Notes: generated by a model from the sequence alone, not told the origin. A DNA stretch of 64,000 nucleotides from Rhizobium subbaraonis (GCF_900220975.1 NZ_OBQD01000020.1:1-64000), one strand, 5' to 3'. Positions 51,702 through 60,954 are shown, counted from the stretch's first letter. Numbers and translations: made by a program.

Positions 51702-52115
51702 ATGACCTACCTGATTTCGTATCTGGCAACAGCGCTTGTCTTTCTCGGCCTCGACTTCATCTGGTTGACGCGCATCTCGCCCGCGTTCTATCGCAGCCGC
51801 ATCGGCGAGCTTCTGCTGGCACAGCCGAATTTCGCCGCCGCCGCGGCCTTCTACCTGCTGTACGTCGCGGGCATCGTCTATTTCGCCGTCGTTCCGGCGA
51901 TGAACGCCGGGAGCTGGACCACCGCACTCCTGTCCGGCGCCATCCTCGGCCTCGTCGCCTTCGGCACCTACGACATGACGAATCTAGCGACGCTCAAGGG
52001 GTGGTCGCTGCAGGTCAGCCTCGTCGACATGCTGTGGGGGATGGTGATCACGGCCACTTCCGCTACCGCCAGCTACCTGGTGACCATGCATTGGTTCCTA
52101 CCCACAAAGTCGTGA
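51702..52115 (+). CDS. DUF2177-family membrane protein
   Basis: 137 aa, four hydrophobic helices. DUF2177 features: ALVFLGLDFIWLTRISPAFY, IGELLLAQPNFAAAAAFYLL, GLVAFGTYDMTNLATLKGWS and VDMLWGMVITATSATASYLV. Inner membrane, function unknown. It follows chrR by 25 bp and is likely part of the RpoE operon; the family commonly travels with these stress clusters. Confidence 0.9.
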   Translation: MTYLISYLATALVFLGLDFIWLTRISPAFYRSRIGELLLAQPNFAAAAAFYLLYVAGIVYFAVVPAMNAGSWTTALLSGAILGLVAFGTYDMTNLATLKGWSLQVSLVDMLWGMVITATSATASYLVTMHWFLPTKS

Positions 52116-52212
52116 GGCCGGTTCCACCGGGGTAGCGACCTGCGAGCAACCGCGGCCGATGTTTGCCAGCCGAGGCCAGTGTGCGGTCCGCGATCGTTGC
52201 TATCGCTGCGAA

Positions 52213-52236
52213 TGCCCCCGCACAGATGCGGGGGCA
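52213..52236. terminator. hairpin between convergent genes
   Basis: TGCCCCCGCA, loop CAGA, TGCGGGGGCA: a perfect 10-bp stem between the DUF2177 gene (plus, stop 52115) and the PfpI gene (minus, stop 52260). No clear U-run on either side, so termination strength is uncertain. Confidence 0.55.
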
Positions 52237-52259
52237 GGCGGTGTTAGGGCACACCGCTC

Positions 52260-52847
52260 TCAGGCGTGGGTGATTTTCGTACCGAGCACATTCAGGCACT
52301 CCCGCATGAAGGCTGCGAGGCCCGTCCAGCCTTTGGCCGAGACCATGTTGCCGTCAACATAGGCTTCGGTCGGCTTGACGTCGATGTACGTTCCGCCGAC
52401 AGCGGTCACCTCCGGTTCGCATGCGCCCAGTCCGGCGACCTTTCGTCCCTTCAGCACGCCCGGTACCGCCATCAGGATCTGCACGCCATGGCAGATCGTG
52501 AAGATCGGTTTTCCGGTTTCGTGGAAATGGCGGACCATGTCCTGGACGCGCTTGTCGGTGCGGATGTATTCCGGGCCACGGCCACCCGCTGCATAGACGG
52601 CGTCGTATTCCTCTACGCGTACTTCGGAGAATGTCTTGTTGATATCGGCATAGTGGCCCAGCTTTTCGGTGTAGGTCTGATCGCCCTCGAAGTCGTGAAG
52701 CGAGGTCTTGATACGATCGCCGGCCGACTTGTCCGGGCATACGACGTGGACCGTGTGGCCGACAGCCTCCATCCCCTGCTGGAACACGTAGATCTCATAT
52801 TCCTCGGTGAACTCGCCGGTCAGCATGAGGATTTTCTTACCGCTCAT
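52260..52847 (-). CDS. DJ-1/PfpI-family protein
   Basis: 195 aa from ATG 52847 (AGGAGACATGAT). The DJ-1 fold shows KKILMLTGEFTEEYEIYVFQ, HTVHVVCPDKSAGDR, EYDAVYAAGGRGPEYIRTDK and the nucleophile elbow PIFTICHGVQILMAVPG with the conserved Cys. Family roles include glyoxalase III, deglycase-like and chaperone or stress protection. It lies beside the RpoE cluster but on the opposite strand, and after the sugar-ABC operon; a stem-loop separates it from the latter. Confidence 0.9.
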   Translation of the reverse strand: MSGKKILMLTGEFTEEYEIYVFQQGMEAVGHTVHVVCPDKSAGDRIKTSLHDFEGDQTYTEKLGHYADINKTFSEVRVEEYDAVYAAGGRGPEYIRTDKRVQDMVRHFHETGKPIFTICHGVQILMAVPGVLKGRKVAGLGACEPEVTAVGGTYIDVKPTEAYVDGNMVSAKGWTGLAAFMRECLNVLGTKITHA

Positions 52848-52875
52848 ATCATGTCTCCTGTGTCGTGAAATTTTT

Positions 52876-52904
52876 GCAGTGCCCGGCATTTGGCCGGACA
52901 CTGC
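52876..52904 (-). terminator. stem-loop after the ABC binding-protein gene
   Basis: On the minus strand GCAGTG-T-CCGGCC, loop AAAT, GCCGGG-CACTGC forms a nearly perfect stem just after the stop of the sugar-binding gene, followed by AAAAATTT. It probably ends or attenuates the ABC operon before the PfpI gene; the missing U-run lowers confidence. Confidence 0.5.
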
Positions 52905-52911
52905 CGTCTGA

Positions 52912-53877
52912 TCAGAATGGGGAGTCGGGGAAGTAGAACTGGTCGGCGTTGTCAGGCGTGATCAGGGGCGCGCCAAGCAGGAAGGAGCCGCGCACCGGGG
53001 CCTGACCGCTGAACTGCGCCGCAGTCATGTAAATCGCCGACTTGATCATCGAGGGCGGATAGGGCGTCGAGATCGGCGTGCGCTCGTTCTTCTCCTTCAC
53101 CATCTCGATGACCTGCTTCATGCCGTTGCCACCGAGCGCGTATTTGATGTCCTTGCGCCCTGCATTGTCGACCGCCTCGAGCACGCCGAGCAACATGTCG
53201 TCGTCGTTGGCCCAGACGGCGTCGATCTTCGGGTACTTTGCAAGATAGTCCTGCATAAGCTTGAAGGCTTCGTCCTGATTCCAGTTGGCATACTGGATAT
53301 CGAGAATCTTGATGTTGGTCTTGTTGATGACGTCGGAGAATCCCTTGATGCGCTCATCGTCGATGACCGTGGGAATTCCGCGCAGCACGACGATCTGGCC
53401 TTCGCCGCCAAGCTTGTCCGCAAGCCAGTGCGCCGTGTTGGCACCCACCGCGATGTTGTCGCCGGCGACGTAGAGATCCTGGACACTGGGATCGGTAAGG
53501 CCGCGATCGACCACGGAAATGAAGGTGCCGTTCTGCTTGATCTGTTCGACCGGCCCGGTGAGTTCTTCCGAGGTGAAGGGCAGGATGACAAGTGCGTCGA
53601 GCTTGCGGCTCGCCGAAAGGTCTTCCAGTGCGGAAACCTGCGCAGTCGCAGAGGATGCCGTCGAAAGCACCACATCGATGTTCGGAAACGCGGCCTCGAT
53701 CTCCTTTTCGGCCTGCTCGGCGTGATAGACGACCCCTCCCGTCCATCCATGCGTCGCTGCCGGGATCGAGACGGCAATCGTCACCTTGTCCTCGGCCTGG
53801 GCACTGCCGAGCGGCAGCGAAAGAGCCAATGCCGCAGTCGATAACAAAAATCCAGCTTTCCGGATAATAGACTTCAT
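52912..53877 (-). CDS. ribose-type ABC transporter sugar-binding protein
   Basis: 321 aa from ATG 53877 (GGAGGAGAAA). Signal peptide ends near PLGSAQAED. Peripla_BP_4 features: VTIAVSIPAATHGWTGGVVY, DALVILPFTSEELTGPVEQI, FISVVDRGLTDPSVQDLYVA, GQIVVLRGIPTVIDDERIKG and DAVWANDDDMLLGVLEAVDN. Periplasmic binder of a sugar or polyol. Third gene of the minus-strand unit, after the permease by 29 bp. Confidence 0.94.
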   Translation of the reverse strand: MKSIIRKAGFLLSTAALALSLPLGSAQAEDKVTIAVSIPAATHGWTGGVVYHAEQAEKEIEAAFPNIDVVLSTASSATAQVSALEDLSASRKLDALVILPFTSEELTGPVEQIKQNGTFISVVDRGLTDPSVQDLYVAGDNIAVGANTAHWLADKLGGEGQIVVLRGIPTVIDDERIKGFSDVINKTNIKILDIQYANWNQDEAFKLMQDYLAKYPKIDAVWANDDDMLLGVLEAVDNAGRKDIKYALGGNGMKQVIEMVKEKNERTPISTPYPPSMIKSAIYMTAAQFSGQAPVRGSFLLGAPLITPDNADQFYFPDSPF

Positions 53878-53906
53878 TTTCTCCTCCTTTGAAGTCAGTG
53901 CTGTTT

Positions 53907-54902
53907 TCAGCGGTTTGCAGTAAAGCGGTGTGCCAGCATGGCGATGATAATGATCGCGCCCTGAACGGCGGCGACGAGGTATTCCGAGACCATGTCCGAA
54001 AGAACCATGACGTTGGCGATCACCTCGAGGATGAGGGCGCCGGCCACGGTGCCGCCGATCCGCCCTCGTCCGCCGCGAAGAAGTGTGCCGCCGATCACGA
54101 CGGCTGTGATGACCTGCAACTCCCAGAGCTGCCCGGTCGTCGGCGTCGCAGCGCCGAGACGGGGTACGTAGCAGATCGCAGCGACCGCGACGCAGAAGCC
54201 CTGGATCACGTAGGCAATGGTGCGCACGGCAGCGACATTGACGCCGGAAAAGCGAGCCACCTCCACATTTGATCCGGCAGACGTCAGGCGGCGCCCGTAT
54301 TTGGTCTTGTAGAGCAGGAACGCGCCGAGCAGGACGACGACAAACGTGATGAGAACCGGATAGGGAATACCGAAAAAGCTGCCGAAGTAGACAGGCCGGT
54401 AGGCTTCGCGCAGGCTGCGGTCGATCGGCAGCGAGCCGCCATCCGTCATGAAGGTGATGAAGGCGCGGAAAATGCCCATCGTGCCGAGGGTGACGATGAA
54501 CGGCTCTATTCGTCCGACGGTCACGATCAGTCCGTTGAAGAGGCCGCAAAGCGAGCCGACGACCAGGGCAACGCCTGCTCCCATGGGAATGGCCCATGCT
54601 CCGTAGGAGGGAGCGAGGTGGTTCATCACCATGATCATGATGCCGGTAACGAAGGCCATCATCGAGCCCACCGACAGGTCCAGCCCGCCGGACGAGATCA
54701 CGAACGTCGCCCCGACCGCGATGATCGCCACAAAGGCGCTGCGCGTGATCACGTTGATCAGGTTCGCCGACGACAAGAAATTGGCATTCACCAACGCGCC
54801 AAACAGCACGATCACTGCAAGCGCTATGAAAGGCGCCAGATCGGCCCAACGGATGTGAAATCCATCATCAGCCGGTGAGATTGTTACTGCCGCTGTCGTC
54901 AT
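53907..54902 (-). CDS. ribose-type ABC transporter permease
   Basis: 331 aa from ATG 54902, chosen because GGAGG is six bases ahead; ATG 54908 touches the ribosome site. RbsC-type motifs: NVITRSAFVAIIAVGATFVI, SSGGLDLSVGSMMAFV, GLFNGLIVTVGRIEPFIVTL, TSAGSNVEVARFSGVNV and VIGGTLLRGGRGRIGGTVAG. Inner membrane, about eight to ten helices. It overlaps the end of the ATPase gene by 35 bp, so translation is coupled. Confidence 0.93.
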   Translation of the reverse strand: MTTAAVTISPADDGFHIRWADLAPFIALAVIVLFGALVNANFLSSANLINVITRSAFVAIIAVGATFVISSGGLDLSVGSMMAFVTGIMIMVMNHLAPSYGAWAIPMGAGVALVVGSLCGLFNGLIVTVGRIEPFIVTLGTMGIFRAFITFMTDGGSLPIDRSLREAYRPVYFGSFFGIPYPVLITFVVVLLGAFLLYKTKYGRRLTSAGSNVEVARFSGVNVAAVRTIAYVIQGFCVAVAAICYVPRLGAATPTTGQLWELQVITAVVIGGTLLRGGRGRIGGTVAGALILEVIANVMVLSDMVSEYLVAAVQGAIIIIAMLAHRFTANR

Positions 54903-56460
54903 ATCCATCCTCCCCGACGCCTTCGCGCCCACCGGTCGTGGCAGCGAAGACGACATTCTCCTCGTTGATTTCATTGCCCCGAAGCTCGGCTACGATCTTG
55001 CCGGCCCGCATCACGAGGACGCGATCCGCAAGGCCTACGAGCTCCGACATTTCCGACGAGATGACGATGCAAGCCTTGCCCTCCCGCACCATCGCGTCGA
55101 TGAAGTCGTAGATCTGGCTCTTGTTGCCGATGTCGATGCCGCGCGTCGGCTCATCGATGATGACGACCGCCGGGTCGGCCAGCATCACCTTGGCGAGCAG
55201 CAGCTTCTGCTGGTTGCCACCCGAGAGCTTCCCCGCCTCCAGCCGCAGAGAACGCACGCGTATATCGTAGTCCGCCACGACCCTCTCGAGGCGGGAATTC
55301 TCTTTCCCCCTGTCGAGAACGGCACCGGGATTGACCGTGTCGAGCGCCTGAAGCGTCAGGTTCGGTCCAAGCTTCTCCTCCAGAAGCAGGCCCTTTCCCT
55401 TTCGGTCTTCGGTCAGGTAGACGAGGCCGGCTTCCATCATCGTGCGGACCGACCGGTGTTTGATGTCCTTGCCGTTCAGAACGACACTTCGCGCCTGCGA
55501 CGGACGCAGGCCCATCAGTCCCTCGATCAGTTCGGTACGGCCCGCACCGATCATGCCTCCGATGCCCAACACCTCGCCGGGGCTGACGGCGAAGGAAACC
55601 TTCTGCCCGCCGTTGTCGACCGACAGATCCGTCACGGACAGGGCCGGCGCCTCTGTGGTGGCGGGGCGCTTGTGTGGGTAGAGCATGTCGAGTTCACGCC
55701 CCACCATCAGCTCTGCCATTTCGCGCTGGCCGAGGCTCGCCCCCGGCCAGGTGCCGATCATGCGGCCATCGCGCAGCACGGTGATGCGGTCGGCAAGCGC
55801 CTGCACTTCGTCGAGACGGTGGGAGATATAAAGCACCGCCACCCCCTGATCGCGCAGGCTGCGTACGATATCGAGCAGCGCCGCCACCTCTTCATTGGCA
55901 AGGACAGCCGTCGGCTCGTCAAAGATGACAACCTTGCGCTCATCCAGGAGCGCTCGCGCTATCTGCACGAGCTGGCGCTGGGCAAGCGACAGCGTGCCCA
56001 CCCGGTCACGCGGGCGGGCGGTCGAACCGACCCGCGCCAGCAATTCGGCCGTGCGCCGGTTCATCAACGTGTCGTCCACCATCAGGCCGCGGCCGGCCTC
56101 CCTGCCGAGAAACAGGTTTTCAGCCACAGTCAGATCGGCGGCCAGGAGGATTTCCTGGTGCACGAGCACTATGCCGGCGGCTTCCGCCTCGACTGCGGTG
56201 CGGAATTCGATCGGTTGCCCCGCCATGAGCAGACGGCCTGTCGTCGGCACGACATGGCCTGAAAGCAATTTCATAAGCGTCGACTTGCCCGCACCGTTCT
56301 CGCCGATGATGGCGTGAACCTCTCCTGGGTGGATATCGAGCGTGACGTCCGACAGGACGGTGATCTGGCCGTAGACCTTACCGATATCCTCGGCCCGGAG
56401 GGCGGCAACGGCCGGCCGTTCCGGTGACGATACCATTGGAGAAGAGACAACCGCGTTCAT
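54868..56460 (-). CDS. ribose-type ABC transporter ATPase (two NBDs)
   Basis: 530 aa, duplicated RbsA-like ATPase. NBD1: Walker A GENGAGKSTLMKLLSG, signature LSLAQRQLVQIARAL and Walker B VVIFDEPTAVL. NBD2: degenerate Walker A GGMIGAGRTELIEGLMG, signature LSGGNQQKLLLAKVM and Walker B VVIIDEPTRGIDIGNK. NBD2 is thus the usual degenerate site. Its ATG overlaps the GntR stop (ATGA), and the 3' end overlaps the permease gene. Confidence 0.94.
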   Translation of the reverse strand: MNAVVSSPMVSSPERPAVAALRAEDIGKVYGQITVLSDVTLDIHPGEVHAIIGENGAGKSTLMKLLSGHVVPTTGRLLMAGQPIEFRTAVEAEAAGIVLVHQEILLAADLTVAENLFLGREAGRGLMVDDTLMNRRTAELLARVGSTARPRDRVGTLSLAQRQLVQIARALLDERKVVIFDEPTAVLANEEVAALLDIVRSLRDQGVAVLYISHRLDEVQALADRITVLRDGRMIGTWPGASLGQREMAELMVGRELDMLYPHKRPATTEAPALSVTDLSVDNGGQKVSFAVSPGEVLGIGGMIGAGRTELIEGLMGLRPSQARSVVLNGKDIKHRSVRTMMEAGLVYLTEDRKGKGLLLEEKLGPNLTLQALDTVNPGAVLDRGKENSRLERVVADYDIRVRSLRLEAGKLSGGNQQKLLLAKVMLADPAVVIIDEPTRGIDIGNKSQIYDFIDAMVREGKACIVISSEMSELVGLADRVLVMRAGKIVAELRGNEINEENVVFAATTGGREGVGEDGYDDSGSNNLTG

Positions 56461-57143
56461 TCGAAGGCCGAAAGCAAACGGTCGCGCGAGCGTTCGATGT
56501 GGGTCCGCATGGCGTCGAATGCTGCCTGCGGATCGCCGGCCCGAAAGGCAGAGAGCAGGTTCTCGTGCTCCTCGAGCGCCTCCTGCGTCACACGCGTATG
56601 GAACATCAACCGGAAAATGTGGAGATGGACGTGCTGGTTCGACAACGTGCTGCGGATCACCTCATTGCCAGCGATCTTGAGGATCGCGTCATGGAAGTGC
56701 GCGTCGGCGCGCGCGAAACGGGAATAACGCGTGTTGCGGTCAACGGGCGCCTCGCCATGCCCCATGTCGGCGGCGGATTCATCAAGTTGCTGGAGCGCTT
56801 CGGGAGTCATGTTGATTGCCGCAAGTCTTGCAGCTTCCGGCTCTACCAGCAGGCGGAACGCATACAGGTCCTCGAACTGCTTGCGCGTCCACTGCGGCGC
56901 CGCGCTATAGCCGATCAAGTGCTCCTTGCGCACGAGACCTTCGCGCTCCAGCCGGCTCAGGGCCTCGCGGATCGGAGTCTGCGACACCCCCAGGTCCCGA
57001 GCGAACACGTCGATCGGAATGCGCGCGCCCGGCGTAATCTCCAAGGACATCAAACGGTGGTAGATGCTGTCGTAAACACCGTCGACCACGCTGCTCGGAC
57101 GAATGCTCGCCGGTCTTCCTTCCCGTTCCGCCGCAAATGCCAC
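56457..57143 (-). CDS. GntR-family (FadR/FCD subfamily) regulator
   Basis: 228 aa from GTG 57143, preferred for its CGGAG site; the frame extends to 57218 through the promoter. Winged helix-turn-helix: VVDGVYDSIYHRLMSLEITP, DVFARDLGVSQTPIREALSR. The C-terminal FCD domain has ARADAHFHDAILKIAG (Asp, His), NQHVHLHIFRLMF and HENLLSAF and THIERS, giving the three-His metal site that binds organic-acid effectors. It is the first gene of the ABC transporter transcription unit and divergent from the dehydrogenase operon, so it probably controls both. Confidence 0.92.
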   Translation of the reverse strand: MAFAAEREGRPASIRPSSVVDGVYDSIYHRLMSLEITPGARIPIDVFARDLGVSQTPIREALSRLEREGLVRKEHLIGYSAAPQWTRKQFEDLYAFRLLVEPEAARLAAINMTPEALQQLDESAADMGHGEAPVDRNTRYSRFARADAHFHDAILKIAGNEVIRSTLSNQHVHLHIFRLMFHTRVTQEALEEHENLLSAFRAGDPQAAFDAMRTHIERSRDRLLSAFE

Positions 57144-57190
57144 TTTCACTCTCCGACTGCTGCTTGACACGCCAGCATTTGTTGCAAATA

Positions 57191-57236
57191 AGATATCGTA
57201 TGTCAAATACAATATCATATACGATCTGATATAGGA
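57191..57236. promoter_or_regulatory. divergent AT-rich promoter/operator for GntR and LDH2 operons
   Basis: An unusually AT-rich 46-bp stretch between the divergent genes. It holds the inverted repeat ATCGTAT (57195-57201) ... ATACGAT (57219-57225) with 17 bases between, and a minus-strand TTGACA (57206-57201). FadR/VanR-type regulators often bind AT-rich palindromes here. The exact half-sites are uncertain. Confidence 0.5.
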
Positions 57237-57243
57237 TTCTGGA

Positions 57244-58248
57244 ATGAAGATGCAGCCAGCACGGCTCCGCGATCTGACAACCGACCTGCTTCAAAGGCGC
57301 GGCACCCCATCCGAGAATGCCAGCCTCCAGGCCGATCTCCTTCTGGAGGCTGAGTTGCGCGGGCTGCCGTCCCACGGGCTGCAGCGGCTGCCTCTCCTGC
57401 TTTCGCGGCTGGACAAGGGCTTGGCAGACGGCCGCGCGCGCGGCACCGGGACATGGCGGCGTCAAGCGTTTCTGAGCGTTGACGGCGAGCGCGGGCTGGG
57501 GCCGGTCGTCATGATGAACGCGATGCAAAGCCTCCGAAGCGTGCTGGCCGAAACGGGGATCGCCATCGCAGCGATCCGGAACGCCAACCATATCGGCATG
57601 CTCGCCTTTTACGCCGAGGCTGCCGCAAGATACGGCCTGATCGGCATCGTCATGTCGACGAGCGAGGCGCTGGTCCACCCGTTCGGCGGCACCAAAGCCA
57701 TGCTCGGCACCAACCCGTTCGCCATTGGCATTCCGTCCGGCGACCGCCCTTTCGGGCTCGACCTTGCAACCAGCATCGTTTCCATGGGCAAAATCAACAA
57801 TCATGCCATGCGCGGCATACCGATCCCGCACGGTTGGGCCGTGGATGGCGAAGGTCGCCCGACGATCGATCCGCAGGCAGCAAAAACCGGGGCGATCGCG
57901 CCTTTCGGCGGCGCGAAGGGTTACGGGATCGGCCTTGCGATTGAGCTTCTCGTCGCCGCCCTCGCCGGCTCTGACCTCGCCCCCGATGTGCACGGCACCC
58001 TCGACGACATCCATGCCGCCAACAAGGGCGACCTCCTCGTTTTGATCGATGCAGCGGCAGGCGCCGGCAGCGCCCGGTCGCTCGCGATGTATCTCGACCG
58101 CCTGCGCCGGTCCCTGCCTCTTGACCCCGGGAGCCCGGTCACCGTTCCGGGCGACGGCGCGCGCGCTCGCCGCGCCGCGGCGATGGAAGCCGGCATAGAC
58201 CTGCCGCAGCCGCTTTTCGAACACCTTATGGCTCTCGAGGCTGCCTGA
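57244..58248 (+). CDS. malate/L-lactate/ureidoglycolate dehydrogenase family (LDH2) oxidoreductase
   Basis: 334 aa. LDH2/YlbC family features: AELRGLPSHGLQRLPLLLSR, VVMMNAMQSLRSVLAETGIA, IRNANHIGMLAFYAEAAARY with the catalytic His, GGTKAMLGTNPFAIGIPSGD and APFGGAKGYGIGLAIELLVA. These NAD(P)-dependent enzymes oxidise 2-hydroxyacids or reduce 2-oxoacids. First gene of the rightward operon with Fe-ADH and ALDH; the ribosome site is weak. Confidence 0.93.
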   Translation: MKMQPARLRDLTTDLLQRRGTPSENASLQADLLLEAELRGLPSHGLQRLPLLLSRLDKGLADGRARGTGTWRRQAFLSVDGERGLGPVVMMNAMQSLRSVLAETGIAIAAIRNANHIGMLAFYAEAAARYGLIGIVMSTSEALVHPFGGTKAMLGTNPFAIGIPSGDRPFGLDLATSIVSMGKINNHAMRGIPIPHGWAVDGEGRPTIDPQAAKTGAIAPFGGAKGYGIGLAIELLVAALAGSDLAPDVHGTLDDIHAANKGDLLVLIDAAAGAGSARSLAMYLDRLRRSLPLDPGSPVTVPGDGARARRAAAMEAGIDLPQPLFEHLMALEAA

Positions 58249-58270
58249 ACTTTATCGGAGGAGACACGGA

Positions 58271-59470
58271 ATGAACCTATTTGCCACGTTGAGGGCGCCA
58301 CGCGAACTACTTTTCGGCGCCGGCCAGCGACATGCGCTCGGCAGCATCGCCTCCCGATTGGGTAAGCGCGCGCTGATCGTCACGGACGCGCGCCTTGCAG
58401 CCGACGCGGATCTTCTCGCGCTCGCCCGGCAGATCGAAGAGGCCGGGGTAGCTGTCATGGTCGACAGTTCCACCCTGCCGGACGTTCCCGTCGAATCGGC
58501 AGCCGCCAGCGCCAGGGATGCCCGCCGCTTTGCGCCGGACCTCGTCATCGGCATCGGCGGCGGCTCGTGCCTCGACATGGCCAAATGCGTCGCCCTGCTG
58601 CTGGCCCATGGCGGCCGGCCGCAGGACTACTATGGGGAGCATGCCGTGCCGGGGCCCGTGATACCGTTGATTGCCATTCCGACTACTGCCGGCACCGGCT
58701 CGGAGGTGACCCCGGTCGCAGTCCTTTCGGATGCCGAACGCAGCTTGAAGGTCGGCATTTCGAGCCCTTACCTCATCCCGATCGTCTCTATCTGCGACCC
58801 GGAACTCACCCTTTCCTGCCCACCCGCACTGACGGCGATCGCGGGCGCGGATGCGCTGACCCACGCAATCGAGGCCTTCACCGCGATCCGGCGCGATCCC
58901 GTACCCGGCATCTCGCAGCAACGCGTCTTCGTCGGCAAGAACGAACTGTCTGACCATTTTGCGCTCAGCGCCATCGCGCTCCTGTGGCAGGGGCTGGAAG
59001 CCGCCTGCCAGAATGGCGCCGACCGGGCCGCGCGCGAAAAGGTAATGCTTGGGGCGACGCTCGCCGGCCTTGCCTTCGGCGTGGCGGGCACTGCCGCCGC
59101 CCACGCCATCCAGTATCCCGTCGGCGCGCTCACCCATACCGCCCACGGCCTCGGCGTGGCCTGCCTCATGCCCTACGTGATGACTTGGAATGCTCCCGTC
59201 ATAGGAGACGAACTGGCAAAGATTGCGCACGCCACCGACCTGGATGGCCCCGATGATGTGATCCCGACCCTCGCCTCCCTTCTCGCCCGGATCGGCATTC
59301 CTGCAACCCTTCGCGACCTCGGCCTCGAAGAGGCACGGATCGACTGGGTGGCGGAGCAAAGCTCCGGCATTACGCGTCTGATCCAGAACAATCCCCGCCC
59401 CTTGAACCCGAACGAAATGCGCAACCTCGTCGCCGCCGCCTATCGCGGCGACCGGGCGAGCCTCAACTGA
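58271..59470 (+). CDS. iron-containing alcohol dehydrogenase
   Basis: 399 aa, RBS CGGAGGAGACACGGA. NAD-binding VIGIGGGSCLDMAKCVALLL, IPTTAGTGSEVTPVAVLSD, metal site residues in AGADALTHAIEAFTAIRRD (Asp, His) and THTAHGLGVACLMPYV (His). C-terminal LIQNNPRPLNPNEMRNLVAA is shared with the paralogue at 42047 (LVNNPRPLAEEDALAIYEAA), showing common ancestry. Likely oxidises an alcohol or polyol to the aldehyde used by the following ALDH. Confidence 0.92.
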   Translation: MNLFATLRAPRELLFGAGQRHALGSIASRLGKRALIVTDARLAADADLLALARQIEEAGVAVMVDSSTLPDVPVESAAASARDARRFAPDLVIGIGGGSCLDMAKCVALLLAHGGRPQDYYGEHAVPGPVIPLIAIPTTAGTGSEVTPVAVLSDAERSLKVGISSPYLIPIVSICDPELTLSCPPALTAIAGADALTHAIEAFTAIRRDPVPGISQQRVFVGKNELSDHFALSAIALLWQGLEAACQNGADRAAREKVMLGATLAGLAFGVAGTAAAHAIQYPVGALTHTAHGLGVACLMPYVMTWNAPVIGDELAKIAHATDLDGPDDVIPTLASLLARIGIPATLRDLGLEEARIDWVAEQSSGITRLIQNNPRPLNPNEMRNLVAAAYRGDRASLN

Positions 59471-59489
59471 ATTGGAAGGGATAACCGCC

Positions 59490-60953
59490 ATGACATTCCA
59501 AGCCCGGATTTCCGGCTATGCCGATCCCGCCCTTCACGCCGAGGGCCTCTATATCGGCGGTAAATGGTACAAGGGCGGCGGCATTGCCGTCATGGACCCC
59601 TCGACGGGCGCCAGGCTGGCCGAGGTCGCGGACGCCTCTGTCGAAGATGCGATGCGCGCCGTCGATGCCGCCGAGGCCGCCGCCGCCGGATGGCGCGCCA
59701 CCCCTGCCCGCCAGCGCTCGGAAATTCTGCGCCGCTGGTTCGAGTTGATGACGCAGCATGCCGAGGAACTCGCCACCCTCATCGCGCTGGAGAACGGCAA
59801 GGCCCTTCCTGACGCACGTGGCGAAGTGGCCTACGCCGCCGAATTCTTCCGCTGGTACGCTGAAGAGGCCACGCGCATTGCCGGAGAATACCGGCGCACC
59901 CCTTCCGGCTCACACAATATCCTCGTCGACCATGAGCCGATCGGCATCGCCGTACTTATCACGCCGTGGAATTTTCCCGCCGCGATGGCGACGCGAAAGA
60001 TCGGCCCTGCCCTTGCCGCCGGCTGTACGGTGATCCTGAAGCCGGCCTCCGAAACGCCGTTGACGGCCTATGCCATGGTGCGGCTCGGTGAAGAAGCAGG
60101 CGTGCCGGCGGGCGTCGTAAACGTGCTGACCACAACCAGACCGGCCGCGGTGACGAATGCCATGCTCGCCGACCAGCGCGTGCGGAAACTGTCCTTCACC
60201 GGCTCGACCGGCGTCGGTCGCACCCTTCTCGCAGAGGCCGCGAAGTCTGTCGTCAGTTGCTCAATGGAACTCGGCGGCAACGCGCCTTTCCTGGTCTTCG
60301 ACGACACCGACCTCCAAGCCGCAATCGACGGCGCGATGATCGCCAAGATGCGCAATGCCGGTGAGGCCTGCACCGCTGCCAACCGCTTCTATGTCCAGTC
60401 GGGAATACACGACGCTTTCGTTGCCGGTCTCACGGCCCGCATGGCCGCGCTGAAGATCGGCCCCGGCTACGATCCGGCCACGCAGTGTGGACCGATGATC
60501 ACGATGAACGCCGTGCGCAAGATCGACCGGCTCGTCTCCGACGCGATCGCGGCAGGCGCCCGGGCGACGACCGGCGGCAAGCCGCTTGCGGAGAACGGCT
60601 ATTTCTATCCGCCGACCGTGCTCGACAACGTCCCCGCAGGCGCTGCAATCGCAAGAGAGGAAATCTTCGGCCCCGTCGCGCCGGTCTACAGGTTCGAGAG
60701 CGAGGACGAGGCCATCCGCCTCGCAAACGACACGGAGTACGGCCTTGCCGCCTATATCTACACAGGCGATCTGAAACGTGCGATGCGGGTCGGCCAGCGC
60801 CTCGAAACGGGCATGCTCGGCATCAACAGGGGCCTCATGTCCGACCCCGCCGCTCCCTTCGGTGGCGTCAAGCAGAGTGGCCTTGGCCGCGAAGGTGGGG
60901 TGACGGGCATTCTGGAATTCATGGAGGCAAAGTACTACGCAGTGGACTACTGA
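59490..60953 (+). CDS. NAD(P)-dependent aldehyde dehydrogenase (succinate-semialdehyde type)
   Basis: 487 aa from ATG 59490 (GGAAGGGAT upstream). ALDH motifs: VLITPWNFPAAMATRKIGPA (cofactor and oxyanion Asn), LKPASETPLTAYAM (Lys), SFTGSTGVGRTLL, the catalytic Glu in SCSMELGGNAPFLVF and Cys in NAGEACTAANRF. EEIFGPVAPVYRF and PFGGVKQSGLGREGG complete the GabD-like pattern. It would oxidise the aldehyde made by the upstream Fe-ADH. An IS5 remnant begins at its stop codon. Confidence 0.94.
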   Translation: MTFQARISGYADPALHAEGLYIGGKWYKGGGIAVMDPSTGARLAEVADASVEDAMRAVDAAEAAAAGWRATPARQRSEILRRWFELMTQHAEELATLIALENGKALPDARGEVAYAAEFFRWYAEEATRIAGEYRRTPSGSHNILVDHEPIGIAVLITPWNFPAAMATRKIGPALAAGCTVILKPASETPLTAYAMVRLGEEAGVPAGVVNVLTTTRPAAVTNAMLADQRVRKLSFTGSTGVGRTLLAEAAKSVVSCSMELGGNAPFLVFDDTDLQAAIDGAMIAKMRNAGEACTAANRFYVQSGIHDAFVAGLTARMAALKIGPGYDPATQCGPMITMNAVRKIDRLVSDAIAAGARATTGGKPLAENGYFYPPTVLDNVPAGAAIAREEIFGPVAPVYRFESEDEAIRLANDTEYGLAAYIYTGDLKRAMRVGQRLETGMLGINRGLMSDPAAPFGGVKQSGLGREGGVTGILEFMEAKYYAVDY

Positions 60954-60954
60954 T

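Noticed and set aside
52912-54849. Extension of the sugar-binding gene frame to 645 codons
   Set aside because: The extra 5' part is antisense-like translation of the permease region; the signal peptide and ribosome site fix the start at 53877.
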